From FEN-1073 sp050010135 (GTDB lineage Bacteria; Chloroflexota; Anaerolineae; Anaerolineales; RBG-16-64-43), in assembly GCA_050010135.1 (NCBI GenBank), contig JBEKLP010000001.1:47957-111956 (forward strand): a stretch of 64,000 bases of DNA, given 5' to 3'. Numbering within the stretch: position 1 is the first letter of the stretch; every line of letters begins with the position of its first letter. The notes below the pieces were generated by a model that was not told the origin of the DNA, ran no database searches, and saw nothing but the letters and a program-made list of their open reading frames with translations. This document shows, piece after piece, positions 26,100-34,903 of this stretch. The position numbers were made by a program, and so were the translations under genes.

Positions 26100-27626
26100 T
26101 CATATGGCCTCCATCATCTCGTTCAAACTTCGGAGTGCATCAAAGAATTCAATGGTTAGCATAACCAAGCGACATTTTAACTTATGTAATGTAATCTTCT
26201 TATTATAGAGCGATGACACTTCTTGCGAAGTATATTGAACAGGTAGGTTTTTGAGATTATTTATTCGTCGCCTGATTTCTCGTGAATGGCCAATTAGGGA
26301 AAATATATCAGCACTCGATCCAGTACCTGTGTATGTAGATGAAAGCTTATTAAGGAACTCTTTTTCCGAAGGCAGGGCCGAAGGTGATAACTCGGCTGGA
26401 GGCAGTGCTCTTAAGAGGTCGCGTAGCGATATCTTGTTGCGTTCCAACAATGCCATTATTTGATCATATGTCAGATCCGACATAAAGGAAGTATTTATTG
26501 ATGTGTTTTCGAAGAATCCTATCGTTTGTGAGAAATCCGACCGGCTATCAATTAGGGTGGCTAACGCTTCTGTTGGATCAATCTCATAGATTTTTAACGG
26601 ATGCTCTTCAATTAACGGGTCTATTGACCGAAACTCATCGAGAAGTGCGGATGGGGATGAAATAAGCGAGAGTGGCGAGAAGAAGAATACATCGTATCTA
26701 CTTGAGAGACCAAGAACTGGCAAATTTGCAATCGAAGAATAGTTAAGAATGAAGTGAGGACATTGTGTTATATAGGATTGTATCGCCTTAGGAAGATTTT
26801 TATCACTTACAACCACGAAGAGTTTTCGATACAATTTACGATCACTGATGAACCGCTTAAGGTAGCCTAAGTTAAACCTACCTGAGTTGGCGATTGAAGA
26901 AAGTGAGGCTTTAAAAGTTCTTATCTGGCCTTCTTTGTAATTGAGCTTCTTTGCAACCTCTTCCACGTAATCATCTTTGAGGAAACGATCATAGAAGTGG
27001 AAGCGCGCGTGCTCAAATAAAGTATCATCAAGCGGTGAGAAGTAAGTCTCGACAACTGAGTATTTCCGATCCAAGATTGCTATCTGATTATATGCGAGAA
27101 CAAACTCGGTCTTACCCTTGTCAGTAAGTCCCCGGTAAATGGATTTGATGTATAAGAAAGAAGCATCTTGATCTTGTGGATGGAGATGTTCGCGATACCA
27201 AATAAGGAATAAAGCTATAACCATGGGACGACGGCGTTTATCATCAATATCTGATGCACCCAATGACCGGGCAGGTATCTGTGCGCAGACAAGTTCCAGT
27301 TGAGAAAAGAGTGGAAGTGATTGTCGTGCTTGTGATTCAGGAAGTGATAAAAGAAAATAATCGAGTAGGAAAGTGCGAAATTTGATTACAGAGGATTTTA
27401 CGGATCGCTGGTAATCCGAGGGGCCAACGTATTTTTGAAGGCGCGAAAGGATTTCTGGAGCAAAATCGTTTATAAGTCCCACGAATGGGATGAGTAGTGA
27501 AAAGTAGGCTAGAGGTGTAACATTCTGTTTTGAGGTGATAAACAGATTGAGGAAAAACAAGCCAATTAGAAAAAACAATGAAATACTTAATCGTATTATT
27601 GGGCGTAAACGGAAAAATGTTGTCAT
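26100..27626 (-). CDS. Cassette-borne protein with two N-terminal membrane helices
   Basis: A protein of 508 residues. Two hydrophobic helices (residues 10-30 and 38-55) anchor a large soluble domain rich in Leu, Ser and charged helices. No family or catalytic motif is recognised. AAGGAGCC precedes ATG 27626. It is the first cassette in reading direction and the one nearest the restriction-modification gene. Low GC and its membrane anchoring fit an accessory or defence role, but this is only inference. Confidence 0.65.
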   Translation of the reverse strand: MTTFFRLRPIIRLSISLFFLIGLFFLNLFITSKQNVTPLAYFSLLIPFVGLINDFAPEILSRLQKYVGPSDYQRSVKSSVIKFRTFLLDYFLLSLPESQARQSLPLFSQLELVCAQIPARSLGASDIDDKRRRPMVIALFLIWYREHLHPQDQDASFLYIKSIYRGLTDKGKTEFVLAYNQIAILDRKYSVVETYFSPLDDTLFEHARFHFYDRFLKDDYVEEVAKKLNYKEGQIRTFKASLSSIANSGRFNLGYLKRFISDRKLYRKLFVVVSDKNLPKAIQSYITQCPHFILNYSSIANLPVLGLSSRYDVFFFSPLSLISSPSALLDEFRSIDPLIEEHPLKIYEIDPTEALATLIDSRSDFSQTIGFFENTSINTSFMSDLTYDQIMALLERNKISLRDLLRALPPAELSPSALPSEKEFLNKLSSTYTGTGSSADIFSLIGHSREIRRRINNLKNLPVQYTSQEVSSLYNKKITLHKLKCRLVMLTIEFFDALRSLNEMMEAI

Positions 27627-27836
27627 TTTTGGCTCCTTTTACGGAGGTATGGTTTCCTCAGCTGCACAAAATGGTCTATAGGATCGATTGCATCTACGGG
27701 AGGTGTTGCGAAGGGTTTGAGAATTCCTCCGTGCGGTCTTGTCATCCATCGTAAGGGAATCGCCTAATGAGGCTCCGGTTTCTATCTAAACTAGGTATAG
27801 CCCTGAATTATTTTTGGTTTATTTTTAGCTGTGTCG

Positions 27837-30806
27837 TCAGGTCCTCGTGTGTTTGACTGTGGTCTCTTCCACAATCGCAATCTCTTCTGGCGTCAGTTCA
27901 TATAACTCATACACCAGCGCGTCAATCTGCTGGTCGGTGGAATCTATCACCCGCTGCAATCGCTCTTGTTCAGTTGCGTCTATTGCTTCGGCTTGGCGTT
28001 TATGAAGATCAAGCATTTGATCAACCAGAGCTACCATCTTGTCGTTTAGAGATTTGTCCGTAACGTTAGAATTATTAATTGATCGGATGGGCAATTGAAC
28101 GACATATTGAGTTAAATACTCAAAATAACCACCTCGCCGTTGTACAGCAAGACTGGCGAAGTAGTAGAACATCATTTTAGAATTTAATAATCCTAGCAAA
28201 TACTTATCATCGGAAGGAATAAAATAGCAGGTCTTATCAACAAAAGTTCCTTCTTCATCGAGGACAAATGTGCCACGTTGGGCAACGCTTGCATAGATAA
28301 TCTTAGGTTTGCGCAATAGATCATAGTAACTACATGGCCGCAATTCATACCATTTCTTTGATGTATTCTTTATGTCTGTCCGAGCTTCCAGCTTAGCTCT
28401 ATGATCTCTGAGATAGGACATTACATTAGGATGACTGGTGTCGGTTATGCCATCTGTGAACAGCAAATATTCTCCTGTATGTTCATAACCGTAACGCTTC
28501 ACATTTCGACCACGGAGGTAAGGTAGAAAAATACCACGTTCACTTTTCCGCTTTTTCGTAATAACGTCAATTTGAGTATCAGTAACAATAAACACCTCAT
28601 TGAGACCTGTTTTCACACCAAATAGAGGTTCGCATCCACAGTATTCCGGTAAGAGTTGTCCAGCCATAGCGATCTTTTCTAATATATTTTTTTCGTTGGT
28701 AGGTTGGAGATGCCAGACTCCTTCCATAAGAGTGGATTGGGGAACGGTAAAGTGATTATCATTCACATAATCACTCAAATCTCGGAAGCTCAGGCTCTTT
28801 ACATTACTAATAACAACTTGATTGTCTTCTTTTAATTTTGTTGTAGATTCCTTCTCTATCACTAAGATGCAAGGATAGACAGTTGCGCCTAAAAATACCG
28901 GCAAGTCACCAAAGTCTATAAACTGATGGATTATGCCTTGTTGAGATAAATAACTTCGAAGTTTATTCCCGTAACCTGCTCGCACAAATTTATTTGAGAC
29001 AATATACGAGAAAAAGCCATGCTCTCGGGTTATACGCAAAGAACATTCTATAAAGTAAGCGAACAGATCAGCGATGCTATCGTAAACTTGGTAATGTGTC
29101 TCAAAATAGTCTTTAAACCCAGCAATTGTTTCTTGCCGCACATATGGTGGGTTTCCAATTACGCAATCAAACCCTCCCTCCTTTATTGCCGCGGGAAATC
29201 CCTGTTGCCAATCGAATGGGTTCACGCGCCTTAGTTCGTCGTCATCCGGCATCATCTGGCCGGCGAAGTAATCCGGCCCGATCAGGCTGTTGCCGCATTT
29301 GATGTTGCTATCAAGGTTCGGTAAGGCACGCTCATTAAAGAGAGTAAGTTGTTTCAGTCCTTCCAACACTTTGAGCAGCAGCGAAAGTTTGGTGACTTCG
29401 ACCGCCTGCCGGTCAATATCCACTCCGTAGATGTGCTCGGTGAGTATGCGTTTGCGTTCCGGCAAGGTAAGCTGCCAGCTTCCATCCGGTTGCTGCGCCA
29501 CGGCCTCCTTGTGCTTCCCTGGCTCGTGTGCAATGTACCAATCGTGGTAATACTCCAATAAAAGCGTATACGCCCCCAACAGAAACGAGCCGGAGCCACA
29601 TGCCGGATCGAGAACGCGGAAACCATTGAGCTGCGCGGGACTCTTGCCTTCGATCTGCTTGCCAACCGTGTTTTTGACGATATATTCCACGATATAGGAG
29701 GGCGTGTAATAGACTCCCCCCGCCTTTTTTACTTCCGGTTTTTCTTCAACTTTAGCATGATGTGTTGGAGTGAACTTAATAACTTTGCCCAGGAACTGCT
29801 CGTATATGTTACCAAGGATCTCGACGGGCAAGTATCTAAATTCATACGGCTGGGGATAGTATAGGTCGGCCAGGATCGACTTAAGAGGCTTGTCGTCCAC
29901 TGCAAGCCGAGAGGTAACCTGGTCGCCCGATTTGGTAAAGTCGAACAAACCAGAGTTGTATTTGGCATCCGCCTTTTTGGAAAGCGCGAGAAGTTTGGAG
30001 TAGATATCCTCGCCTTCACCAATTCGCTGGAGCTGGCCGTACTCTTCCATGCCGCGGTCCTCGACCATGCGAAGAAAAATAATACGGTCGATGGTGCGTT
30101 GCACGGAGTCGTTCAACTCGTCTAGCGAAATGTCGGGGTTGCGCAAGGCGATGTTGTGCGCCAGTGAATTGCGCCATCCTTCGATTTCCTTCAGAAATTC
30201 GGCGTCAACTTCCGACGTGCCGCGTTTGGCTTTGCTGCCCTGTGCAAACTGATCGAAGGATCCGCCCCACACCGCATCGCGCGAATAAATATCCCAGATT
30301 TCATGCCATCGATCGGCATACTCCTCATAGGTCAGATAGGCCAACCGCGCTACGGAGGATTTATCCTTTTCGGAAGGCCGGATGCGGCAATCGTACGCGG
30401 CCCACTCTTGAAAGTCCGTCAGCACCGAAAGCGGCAGCTTGGCGCTCCAGGCGTAGCGCCGCAATTGGTAGGCCGGCCCGGTCGACGTCTTCAGATCCAC
30501 CCCCGGCCGCTTCGCCTCCGCAAAAAACTTCGGGTCGTGCCCCACGCGGAACACGTAATCCGGCGCTTTCCGTGCTTCGTGAGCCTCCATCTCCAGTGAA
30601 TATTCCACGACAACATCGCGATAATCGGGCGCTGCCTGCTGCTGATTGTGCACGTCCCAGTTTAGGGCGATGAACAGAGGGTCGATGAATTCCTGGCGTG
30701 CCTGGGCTTCATTGTAGGCTGTAGCCAGGTAAGCAGCCCGGTTGGTCTCGAAGTGCTTTACGAGGCGGGCGATTTCATCCTTGGATTGATCAAAAGTATA
30801 GGCCAT
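27837..30806 (-). CDS. Single-chain type IIG-like restriction-modification enzyme
   Basis: A protein of 989 residues of the Eco57I/MmeI type. The N-terminal nuclease region (about 80-110) contains APDYVFRVG and FFAEAKRPG, a PD-(D/E)xK site. A helical linker follows. The adenine-N6 methyltransferase core has VLDPACGSGSFLLGAY (SAM-binding motif I, about 400) and VIGNPPYVRQ (catalytic NPPY, about 555). The C-terminal 350 residues form the target-recognition region. Cutting and methylation would be carried out by one polypeptide, with no separate specificity subunit nearby. A defence gene outside the attC units but inside the island. Confidence 0.88.
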   Translation of the reverse strand: MAYTFDQSKDEIARLVKHFETNRAAYLATAYNEAQARQEFIDPLFIALNWDVHNQQQAAPDYRDVVVEYSLEMEAHEARKAPDYVFRVGHDPKFFAEAKRPGVDLKTSTGPAYQLRRYAWSAKLPLSVLTDFQEWAAYDCRIRPSEKDKSSVARLAYLTYEEYADRWHEIWDIYSRDAVWGGSFDQFAQGSKAKRGTSEVDAEFLKEIEGWRNSLAHNIALRNPDISLDELNDSVQRTIDRIIFLRMVEDRGMEEYGQLQRIGEGEDIYSKLLALSKKADAKYNSGLFDFTKSGDQVTSRLAVDDKPLKSILADLYYPQPYEFRYLPVEILGNIYEQFLGKVIKFTPTHHAKVEEKPEVKKAGGVYYTPSYIVEYIVKNTVGKQIEGKSPAQLNGFRVLDPACGSGSFLLGAYTLLLEYYHDWYIAHEPGKHKEAVAQQPDGSWQLTLPERKRILTEHIYGVDIDRQAVEVTKLSLLLKVLEGLKQLTLFNERALPNLDSNIKCGNSLIGPDYFAGQMMPDDDELRRVNPFDWQQGFPAAIKEGGFDCVIGNPPYVRQETIAGFKDYFETHYQVYDSIADLFAYFIECSLRITREHGFFSYIVSNKFVRAGYGNKLRSYLSQQGIIHQFIDFGDLPVFLGATVYPCILVIEKESTTKLKEDNQVVISNVKSLSFRDLSDYVNDNHFTVPQSTLMEGVWHLQPTNEKNILEKIAMAGQLLPEYCGCEPLFGVKTGLNEVFIVTDTQIDVITKKRKSERGIFLPYLRGRNVKRYGYEHTGEYLLFTDGITDTSHPNVMSYLRDHRAKLEARTDIKNTSKKWYELRPCSYYDLLRKPKIIYASVAQRGTFVLDEEGTFVDKTCYFIPSDDKYLLGLLNSKMMFYYFASLAVQRRGGYFEYLTQYVVQLPIRSINNSNVTDKSLNDKMVALVDQMLDLHKRQAEAIDATEQERLQRVIDSTDQQIDALVYELYELTPEEIAIVEETTVKHTRT

Positions 30807-31043
30807 GGCTGAATACAGGAGATTATATGCTTACTATAGGAAATCGACAAATTTATTGGATTTGCATAATTAATCAGGAAATCGTCAACTTTTTTTCGCA
30901 TGATCCAAACGGCTCGCGGTTTTTGAACCTTTGCGTGTTATACCTTTAATATGTTTCTACCCATAGCTGCGACGAAACATAAAAAAAGTGATTTTCACAG
31001 GGAAAAGCAATTCCACAATGAAATACTTTTTGGCGACCCCGAT

Positions 31044-31132
31044 TTGACAAAGCGGTGAGCCGTGCTAGAGTATGAAAATACCACTTATCCCTTCGGGGGC
31101 AAGCCGCGAGACCGTACTCGAAAGAGTACGGT
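31044..31132 (+). promoter_or_regulatory. Promoter and hairpin leader ahead of the NYN relic
   Basis: The 348 bases between the restriction gene and the NYN relic hold a promoter, TTGACA (31044-31049), 16 bases, TAGAGT (31066-31071). It is followed by a perfect ACCGTACTC-GAAA-GAGTACGGT hairpin (31111-31132) with a GNRA loop and a trailing TTTCTGCTT. The hairpin could be an attenuator. The 5' part of the spacer (30807-31043) shows nothing I can assign. Confidence 0.5.
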
Positions 31133-31154
31133 TTCTGCTTCCTGGAAGGAAGTA

Positions 31155-31235
31155 ATGCCACCCAGAACTTACGTCTACATCGACGGTTTCAACCTCTATT
31201 ATGGAGCCGTTAAGGGCACATCGTTCAAGTGGTAA
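31155..31235 (+). pseudogene. NYN-domain (LabA-like) nuclease relic
   Basis: GGAAGGA precedes ATG 31155 and the frame reads TYVYIDGFNLYYGAVKGTSF before stopping at 31233-31235. This is the conserved start of NYN/PIN-like proteins (YxDGFNLYYG). Downstream to about 31450, broken frames still show fragments such as VKSFTARVGARK that fit the rest of the domain. The intact family is about 230 residues, so this copy is dead. The interval to 31632 has no other convincing gene. Confidence 0.7.
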
Positions 31236-31632
31236 ATGGTAGACGGCTGTGCGAATTGCTTCTCCCTAACTCGTAGATTGACAAGGTAAAGTCCTTCACC
31301 GCGAGAGTCGGCGCCCGAAAAATAATCCTGGTTCCCGCCTATAGACACTGATTCCTGCAACAGCTGCACGCTTTGTTAATCCACCTGCAATCGCGGTGTG
31401 TAAGAAATGAGAGATAATTAGGCCGTACCGGTCAATGCGATGATCTCCAGGGTGGGCAGCAGCACCTGCAGCACGCCCTGCCCAGTGCAGGCCATCTCCT
31501 TTTCCGACTGCGACCTGGTCTGGAAGGTAGAACGCGAGCACAAGCACTTCAAAGTCGTGCTCGCGGAACCTAAGGAAAAGATGGCCAAGCAGGATGCTCT
31601 AAAAACGCGCATCGCCGCCAAAATGAGAAAAT

Positions 31633-32853
31633 ATGGAAATCAATTCGTTTAGAGTTCCCGAAATTCAACCCCGCCTGCGGATTCCGTTGCTGACAATCTT
31701 CACCTCCTACCTCGTCGTCGGCTTGACCGCTTTCGGAATGGCCATCCTCCAAAAACTCAAAGCGGTGGTGATGGACAACCACTGGCTGAGCGAAGAGGAG
31801 ATGAACGAAGGGCTGGCCATGGTGCAACTCTACCCCGGACCCATCATGGTGGATTTCACCGCTTACGTGGGTTACAAACTGCGCGGCGTGATCGGCGCCA
31901 TTCTGGCAACGATTGGGTTTATCCTCCCTTCTTTTATTCTGATGTCGTTTCTTTCCGCCTTCTACTTCGCCGCGGGCAACCTGCCCTGGGTTCATCCGCT
32001 CTTTATGGGACTGGAAGCGCTGGTGGTGGGAGTCCTGCTTAACGTCACATTGGAGATGGGCGGGCGCAATGTCCAGCAGCGGATTCAAGCCGTCATCATG
32101 CTGCTGTCGTTTTCCGCCCTGTTGTTCAAGATCAACGCGGTGTTGATTGTGCTTATCGCGCTGGCGCTGGGAGCATTACTCATTCACCCGGCGTCGGTAA
32201 AAATGGTCGCGTCAGGTAAACCCACCTCGAAGGTCGAACCCGTCTCGGCGAAGCGTTGGGTAAGCATCGGATTGGTTGCGGTGGCGATTCTAGTGGTGGT
32301 CGTTTTCTCGTGGAGTCTCAAATCCGAAATCGGCGGGCTAGCGCTCTCCTTGTTCAAAATAGGTTCGGTTGCGTTTGGCAATGGGACCGCCATCATCCCG
32401 CTGATTCAGTCCGAGACGGTGGATGCGCATCACTGGATGTCGCTCAGCCAGTTTGCGGACGGGGTCGCCTTAGGGCAAATTACACCCGGCCCCTTCCTGA
32501 TTACCGCCGCGTTTATTGGCTACAAACTGGCCGGCTTTTGGGGAGGTCTGCTGGCGACCTTTGCCATCTTTTCGCCTTCGTTCGCCATGACGCTTGCCTT
32601 CACCGAAGTCTTCTCCCGCCTGCGTAATCTGCAGGCCGTGCGCGGCGCGCTGGCCGGGGTCATGGCATCTTTTGTCGGCTTGCTGGCTGTGGTATTGTTG
32701 CAGTTGGGCGGCGTGGCGCTGATTAACCCGGCGACATTCGTGTTGGCGGGCGTGGCTTTCGTCGCCGTGCGCTGGTTCAAGATTGACATTCTATGGGTCT
32801 TCCTGGGCGGCATCGTCCTATGGGGCGGATTGCTTGCGCTGGGATGGGTCTAA
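31633..32853 (+). CDS. chrA: Chromate transporter, ChrA family
   Basis: A membrane protein of 406 residues made of two homologous CHR halves. The first has LTAFGMAILQKLKAVVMDNH and QLYPGPIMVDFTAYVGYKLR; the second has VAFGNGTAIIPLI and ALGQITPGPFLITAAFIGYK. About ten to twelve helices are predicted. The family exports chromate or related oxyanions. The start at 31633 overlaps decayed sequence, and an internal start near 31687 would also leave a full first half. A methyltransferase gene follows 18 bases later. Confidence 0.88.
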   Translation: MEINSFRVPEIQPRLRIPLLTIFTSYLVVGLTAFGMAILQKLKAVVMDNHWLSEEEMNEGLAMVQLYPGPIMVDFTAYVGYKLRGVIGAILATIGFILPSFILMSFLSAFYFAAGNLPWVHPLFMGLEALVVGVLLNVTLEMGGRNVQQRIQAVIMLLSFSALLFKINAVLIVLIALALGALLIHPASVKMVASGKPTSKVEPVSAKRWVSIGLVAVAILVVVVFSWSLKSEIGGLALSLFKIGSVAFGNGTAIIPLIQSETVDAHHWMSLSQFADGVALGQITPGPFLITAAFIGYKLAGFWGGLLATFAIFSPSFAMTLAFTEVFSRLRNLQAVRGALAGVMASFVGLLAVVLLQLGGVALINPATFVLAGVAFVAVRWFKIDILWVFLGGIVLWGGLLALGWV

Positions 32854-32871
32854 ATCACTTTGGGGAAATCT

Positions 32872-33444
32872 ATGTCACATCCTGAACGCCGCTTCGACCC
32901 CAAACATCATGCCGCGTTAAATAGCGCCGAGCGCGCCGCCCGCTGGCAGCCCATGCGGCTGTTGCAACGCCTCGATATTCGTCCGGGCCAGACAGTTCTC
33001 GACCTGGGGTGTGGTCCCGGCTTTTGGACGTTTCCGCTGGCAGACATCGCCGGTCCACAAGGAATCGTCTGGGCACTGGATATCAGTCAGGAGATGCTGG
33101 ATGATCTGGTTGAACATCACCCCCCCGCACAGGTTCACCCGCTTCGCTCCGAACTGCCACAGATTAGCTTGCCCGACGCCAGCGTGGATTGGATCTGGGG
33201 CGCGTTCATGGCGCACGAAGTGGAGCCGCTGGCAGATTTGATTAAGGAAGCCCGCCGCGTATTGCGTCCCGGCGGGCGGGTTGGCTTGCTCGACTGGCGT
33301 CCCGATGCGGTTCACGAGGACGGCCCTCCTCGTCACCATCGCCTCGACCCGGAAGTTGTCCGCCGTGCCCTGCAAGAGAACGGCTTCCGCCTTATCGCCT
33401 TCGATTGGGAAGATGAGGATGCTTACCTGATCTTGGCGGAATAA
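32872..33444 (+). CDS. Class I SAM-dependent methyltransferase
   Basis: A protein of 190 residues from ATG 32872 (MSHPERRFDPKHH); an upstream TTG adds four unlikely residues. Motif I is VLDLGCGPGFWTFPLA (about 41-56). The acidic residue ending strand 2 is in WALDISQEML. The post-core segment ARRVLRPGGRVGLLDWR is typical of UbiE-like enzymes. The substrate is unknown. It lies directly behind chrA, so it could act on arsenic, mercury or another stress metabolite, but nothing in the sequence decides this. Confidence 0.85.
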   Translation: MSHPERRFDPKHHAALNSAERAARWQPMRLLQRLDIRPGQTVLDLGCGPGFWTFPLADIAGPQGIVWALDISQEMLDDLVEHHPPAQVHPLRSELPQISLPDASVDWIWGAFMAHEVEPLADLIKEARRVLRPGGRVGLLDWRPDAVHEDGPPRHHRLDPEVVRRALQENGFRLIAFDWEDEDAYLILAE

Positions 33445-33522
33445 ACCCTACTCGATGAGGAGATCCTATGGCCGCATCCATGATCGATCATGTCTCTGCC
33501 GCGATTCGATTGGTGGTTGATT

Positions 33523-33550
33523 CCCCTCTCCGACTGGGAAAGGGTTAGGG
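33523..33550. repeat. REP-like palindrome
   Basis: CCCCTCTCCGACTGGGAAAG followed by GGTTAGGG belongs to the 'ccctctccc...gggagagggttagggtgaggg' class of scattered palindromes. Relatives occur at 57223 and 60679. It sits just before the PAP2-like gene. Confidence 0.6.
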
Positions 33551-33560
33551 AGAAGGCGAT

Positions 33561-34163
33561 ATGGAAGACCGTCTCGCTCGCTGGATTTCCATTCTCTTTG
33601 ATAGTTCCGTTCTCTCCCTGCCGATTTTCCTCGCCTTCGGTTACGTCTCGGCGTCGGATCCTTCGACAGGTTCGGGGCATCTCTTCGGTCTACTTTGGGC
33701 GACTCTGACGGTTGTCATCGTAACAGGCATTCCACTCACCTATTTGCTTATCGGACGCAAACGCGGCTGGGTGAGCGACATGGAACTATCGCGCCGCGAG
33801 GAACGCCCGCGTTTCATCCTCGTCAGTCTGGGCAGCGACGTGCTGGCGCTGCTGGTCTTGCTCCTCTTCGCGGGTCCCCATTTGCTGACCGTCATTGTGC
33901 TGGCCTACTTCTGCCTCGCCATTGTGATGTTCACTATTTCCAATTTCTACAAGATCAGCATGCACCTGGCGGGTGTAGGCGGATTTTCCACCGCGCTGGT
34001 TTTCGTCTTCGGCGCACCGGCGCTGTTGGCGTTTCTCTCCCTGCCGCTGGTCGCCTGGGCGCGCCTGCACCGCCGCAAACACAGCGTTCCGCAACTGATA
34101 GCCGGAGCGCTGGCGGGGATGCTGGTCACCGCTCTGGTGTTTGGTTTTGGAAAATGGCTGTGA
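33561..34163 (+). CDS. PAP2-like membrane protein, degenerate active site
   Basis: A protein of 200 residues with five to six helices. The order YLLIGRKRGWVSDMELSRRE, then FYKISMHLAGVGGFS, then WARLHRRKHSVPQLIAGALA parallels PAP2 phosphatases of the type with KxSxHxAG and R-x4-H. The canonical KX6RP and PSGH motifs are changed, so catalysis is uncertain. Start ATG 33561 follows GGGAGAAGG. Possible lipid-phosphate hydrolase or an inactive relative. Confidence 0.65.
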   Translation: MEDRLARWISILFDSSVLSLPIFLAFGYVSASDPSTGSGHLFGLLWATLTVVIVTGIPLTYLLIGRKRGWVSDMELSRREERPRFILVSLGSDVLALLVLLLFAGPHLLTVIVLAYFCLAIVMFTISNFYKISMHLAGVGGFSTALVFVFGAPALLAFLSLPLVAWARLHRRKHSVPQLIAGALAGMLVTALVFGFGKWL

Positions 34164-34191
34164 GATTAACCTCCGCCCGAATCAAGTCATC

Positions 34192-34353
34192 GAAAATCGT
34201 TTCGTCCGATCCGCGCTGTTGGCTGCCGCCGTTCTGATTGCCGAAGGGATCGGCGGGATCCTGACGGGCAGCCTCGCCCTGCTCTCGGCAGCGGCGCACG
34301 TATTTATGGATTTTCTTCCCCATCGGTATGAATTAACCAGCTTTGCCCCATGA
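34192..34353 (+). pseudogene. Truncated cation diffusion facilitator
   Basis: In one frame the DNA reads ENRFVRSALLAAAVLIAEGI and TGSLALLSAAAHVFMDF, the first two helices of a CDF (CzcD-type) metal exporter with the expected LLSDxxH replaced by LLSAAAH. It then runs into unrelated sequence and stops at 34353. An intact CDF is about 300 residues. It follows the PAP2-like gene and is probably a deletion remnant. Confidence 0.65.
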
Positions 34354-34442
34354 CGCTGTCGCGCAGATAGTTGCGCAACTCCTTGCCTGTGTGGAAAGGA
34401 GGATTGTGTTGTTGCAATCGAGAGGAATTCACCCACAAGGCA

Positions 34443-34476
34443 AGAGGCATCACGCTCACCGACACGTGATGCCTCT
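34443..34476 (-). terminator. Hairpin terminator of the DUF2892 gene
   Basis: AGAGGCATCACG and CGTGATGCCTCT form a perfect 12-bp stem with a 10-base loop, 19 bases beyond the DUF2892 stop. The following TTGCCTTG is a poor U-tract, so termination may be partial. Confidence 0.55.
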
Positions 34477-34494
34477 CTATGGGAAGGAAAGGGG

Positions 34495-34722
34495 TTACTT
34501 TCCCGCGCGGATCTTTGGGCCGCTAAGCGGAGCTCCAAACAGTGGAGCGAACACGCAGAAGTCGAACAGACCGGCCAGCAACGGCACTGCGCCAATTACG
34601 GCGACAATGATGCCGGCGGTGCCGCCGATGGCCAGCAAGCCCAAGGCAATCAGTGCGATGCCCGCTACGATCCGAACGATGCGGCCTGTGGTGGAAGCCA
34701 TGAATTTCACGAAGGGGTTCAT
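34495..34722 (-). CDS. DUF2892 small membrane protein
   Basis: A protein of 75 residues with two membrane helices: GRIVRIVAGIALIALGLLAI and GIIVAVIGAVPLLAGLFDFC, then CVFAPLFGAPLSG, the usual DUF2892 pattern (YgaP-like transmembrane module). An AGGAGAT-type ribosome site precedes ATG 34722. DUF2892 proteins are often linked to rhodanese or sulfur-transfer genes. A conserved Cys follows helix 2. Function unknown. Confidence 0.85.
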   Translation of the reverse strand: MNPFVKFMASTTGRIVRIVAGIALIALGLLAIGGTAGIIVAVIGAVPLLAGLFDFCVFAPLFGAPLSGPKIRAGK

Positions 34723-34903
34723 TGTAAAATCTCCTTTTGCCAGCGGTTTTTTATCTTGTAGCCAGTATAGACCTTGGACAATTTTCTGTCAGTGACAAAG
34801 TCACATAACGGCGCGAGTTCGAAGGGACTTGATATCCAGGATTTCGATTGTCTCGCGTACCAAGCGAACTAGACCCTCACTAGTTGTTTTTTCAAGACTC
34901 CTC

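Larger units (their letters stand above)
15836..27626 (-). other. Integron cassette array without integrase (CALIN), eight cassettes
   Basis: Eight attC-like sites alternate with eight minus-strand cassettes (one carrying two genes). Each cassette runs gene then attC, as expected for integron cassettes. The best sites (24379-24510, 22912-23043) have perfect GCCCAAC and GTTGGGC ends and share GGCTGGCGGCTCAAGCGCTT-like and GCAGCCGCGTGTTGGGC arms. No tyrosine-type integron integrase is encoded in the window. A restriction-modification gene stands where attI would be expected. Confidence 0.8.

Noticed and set aside
30146..30158. AAGGCGATGTT inside the restriction-modification gene, identical to 11 bases of the island core
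   Set aside because: It is coding sequence in a conserved-looking stretch (AHNIALRNPD) and has no mvaD-like flanks. A chance match, not a third att site.
30905..30950. AAACGGCTCGCGGTT ... GCGTGTTATAC, reminiscent of attC arms
   Set aside because: Too short, outer cores do not fit RYYYAAC/GTTRRRY, and no cassette order around it.
31440..31652. 70-residue plus-strand frame ending in AKQDALKTRIAAKMRKYG just before chrA
   Set aside because: No ribosome site, overlaps the chrA start and cannot be tied to any family. Possibly another relic.
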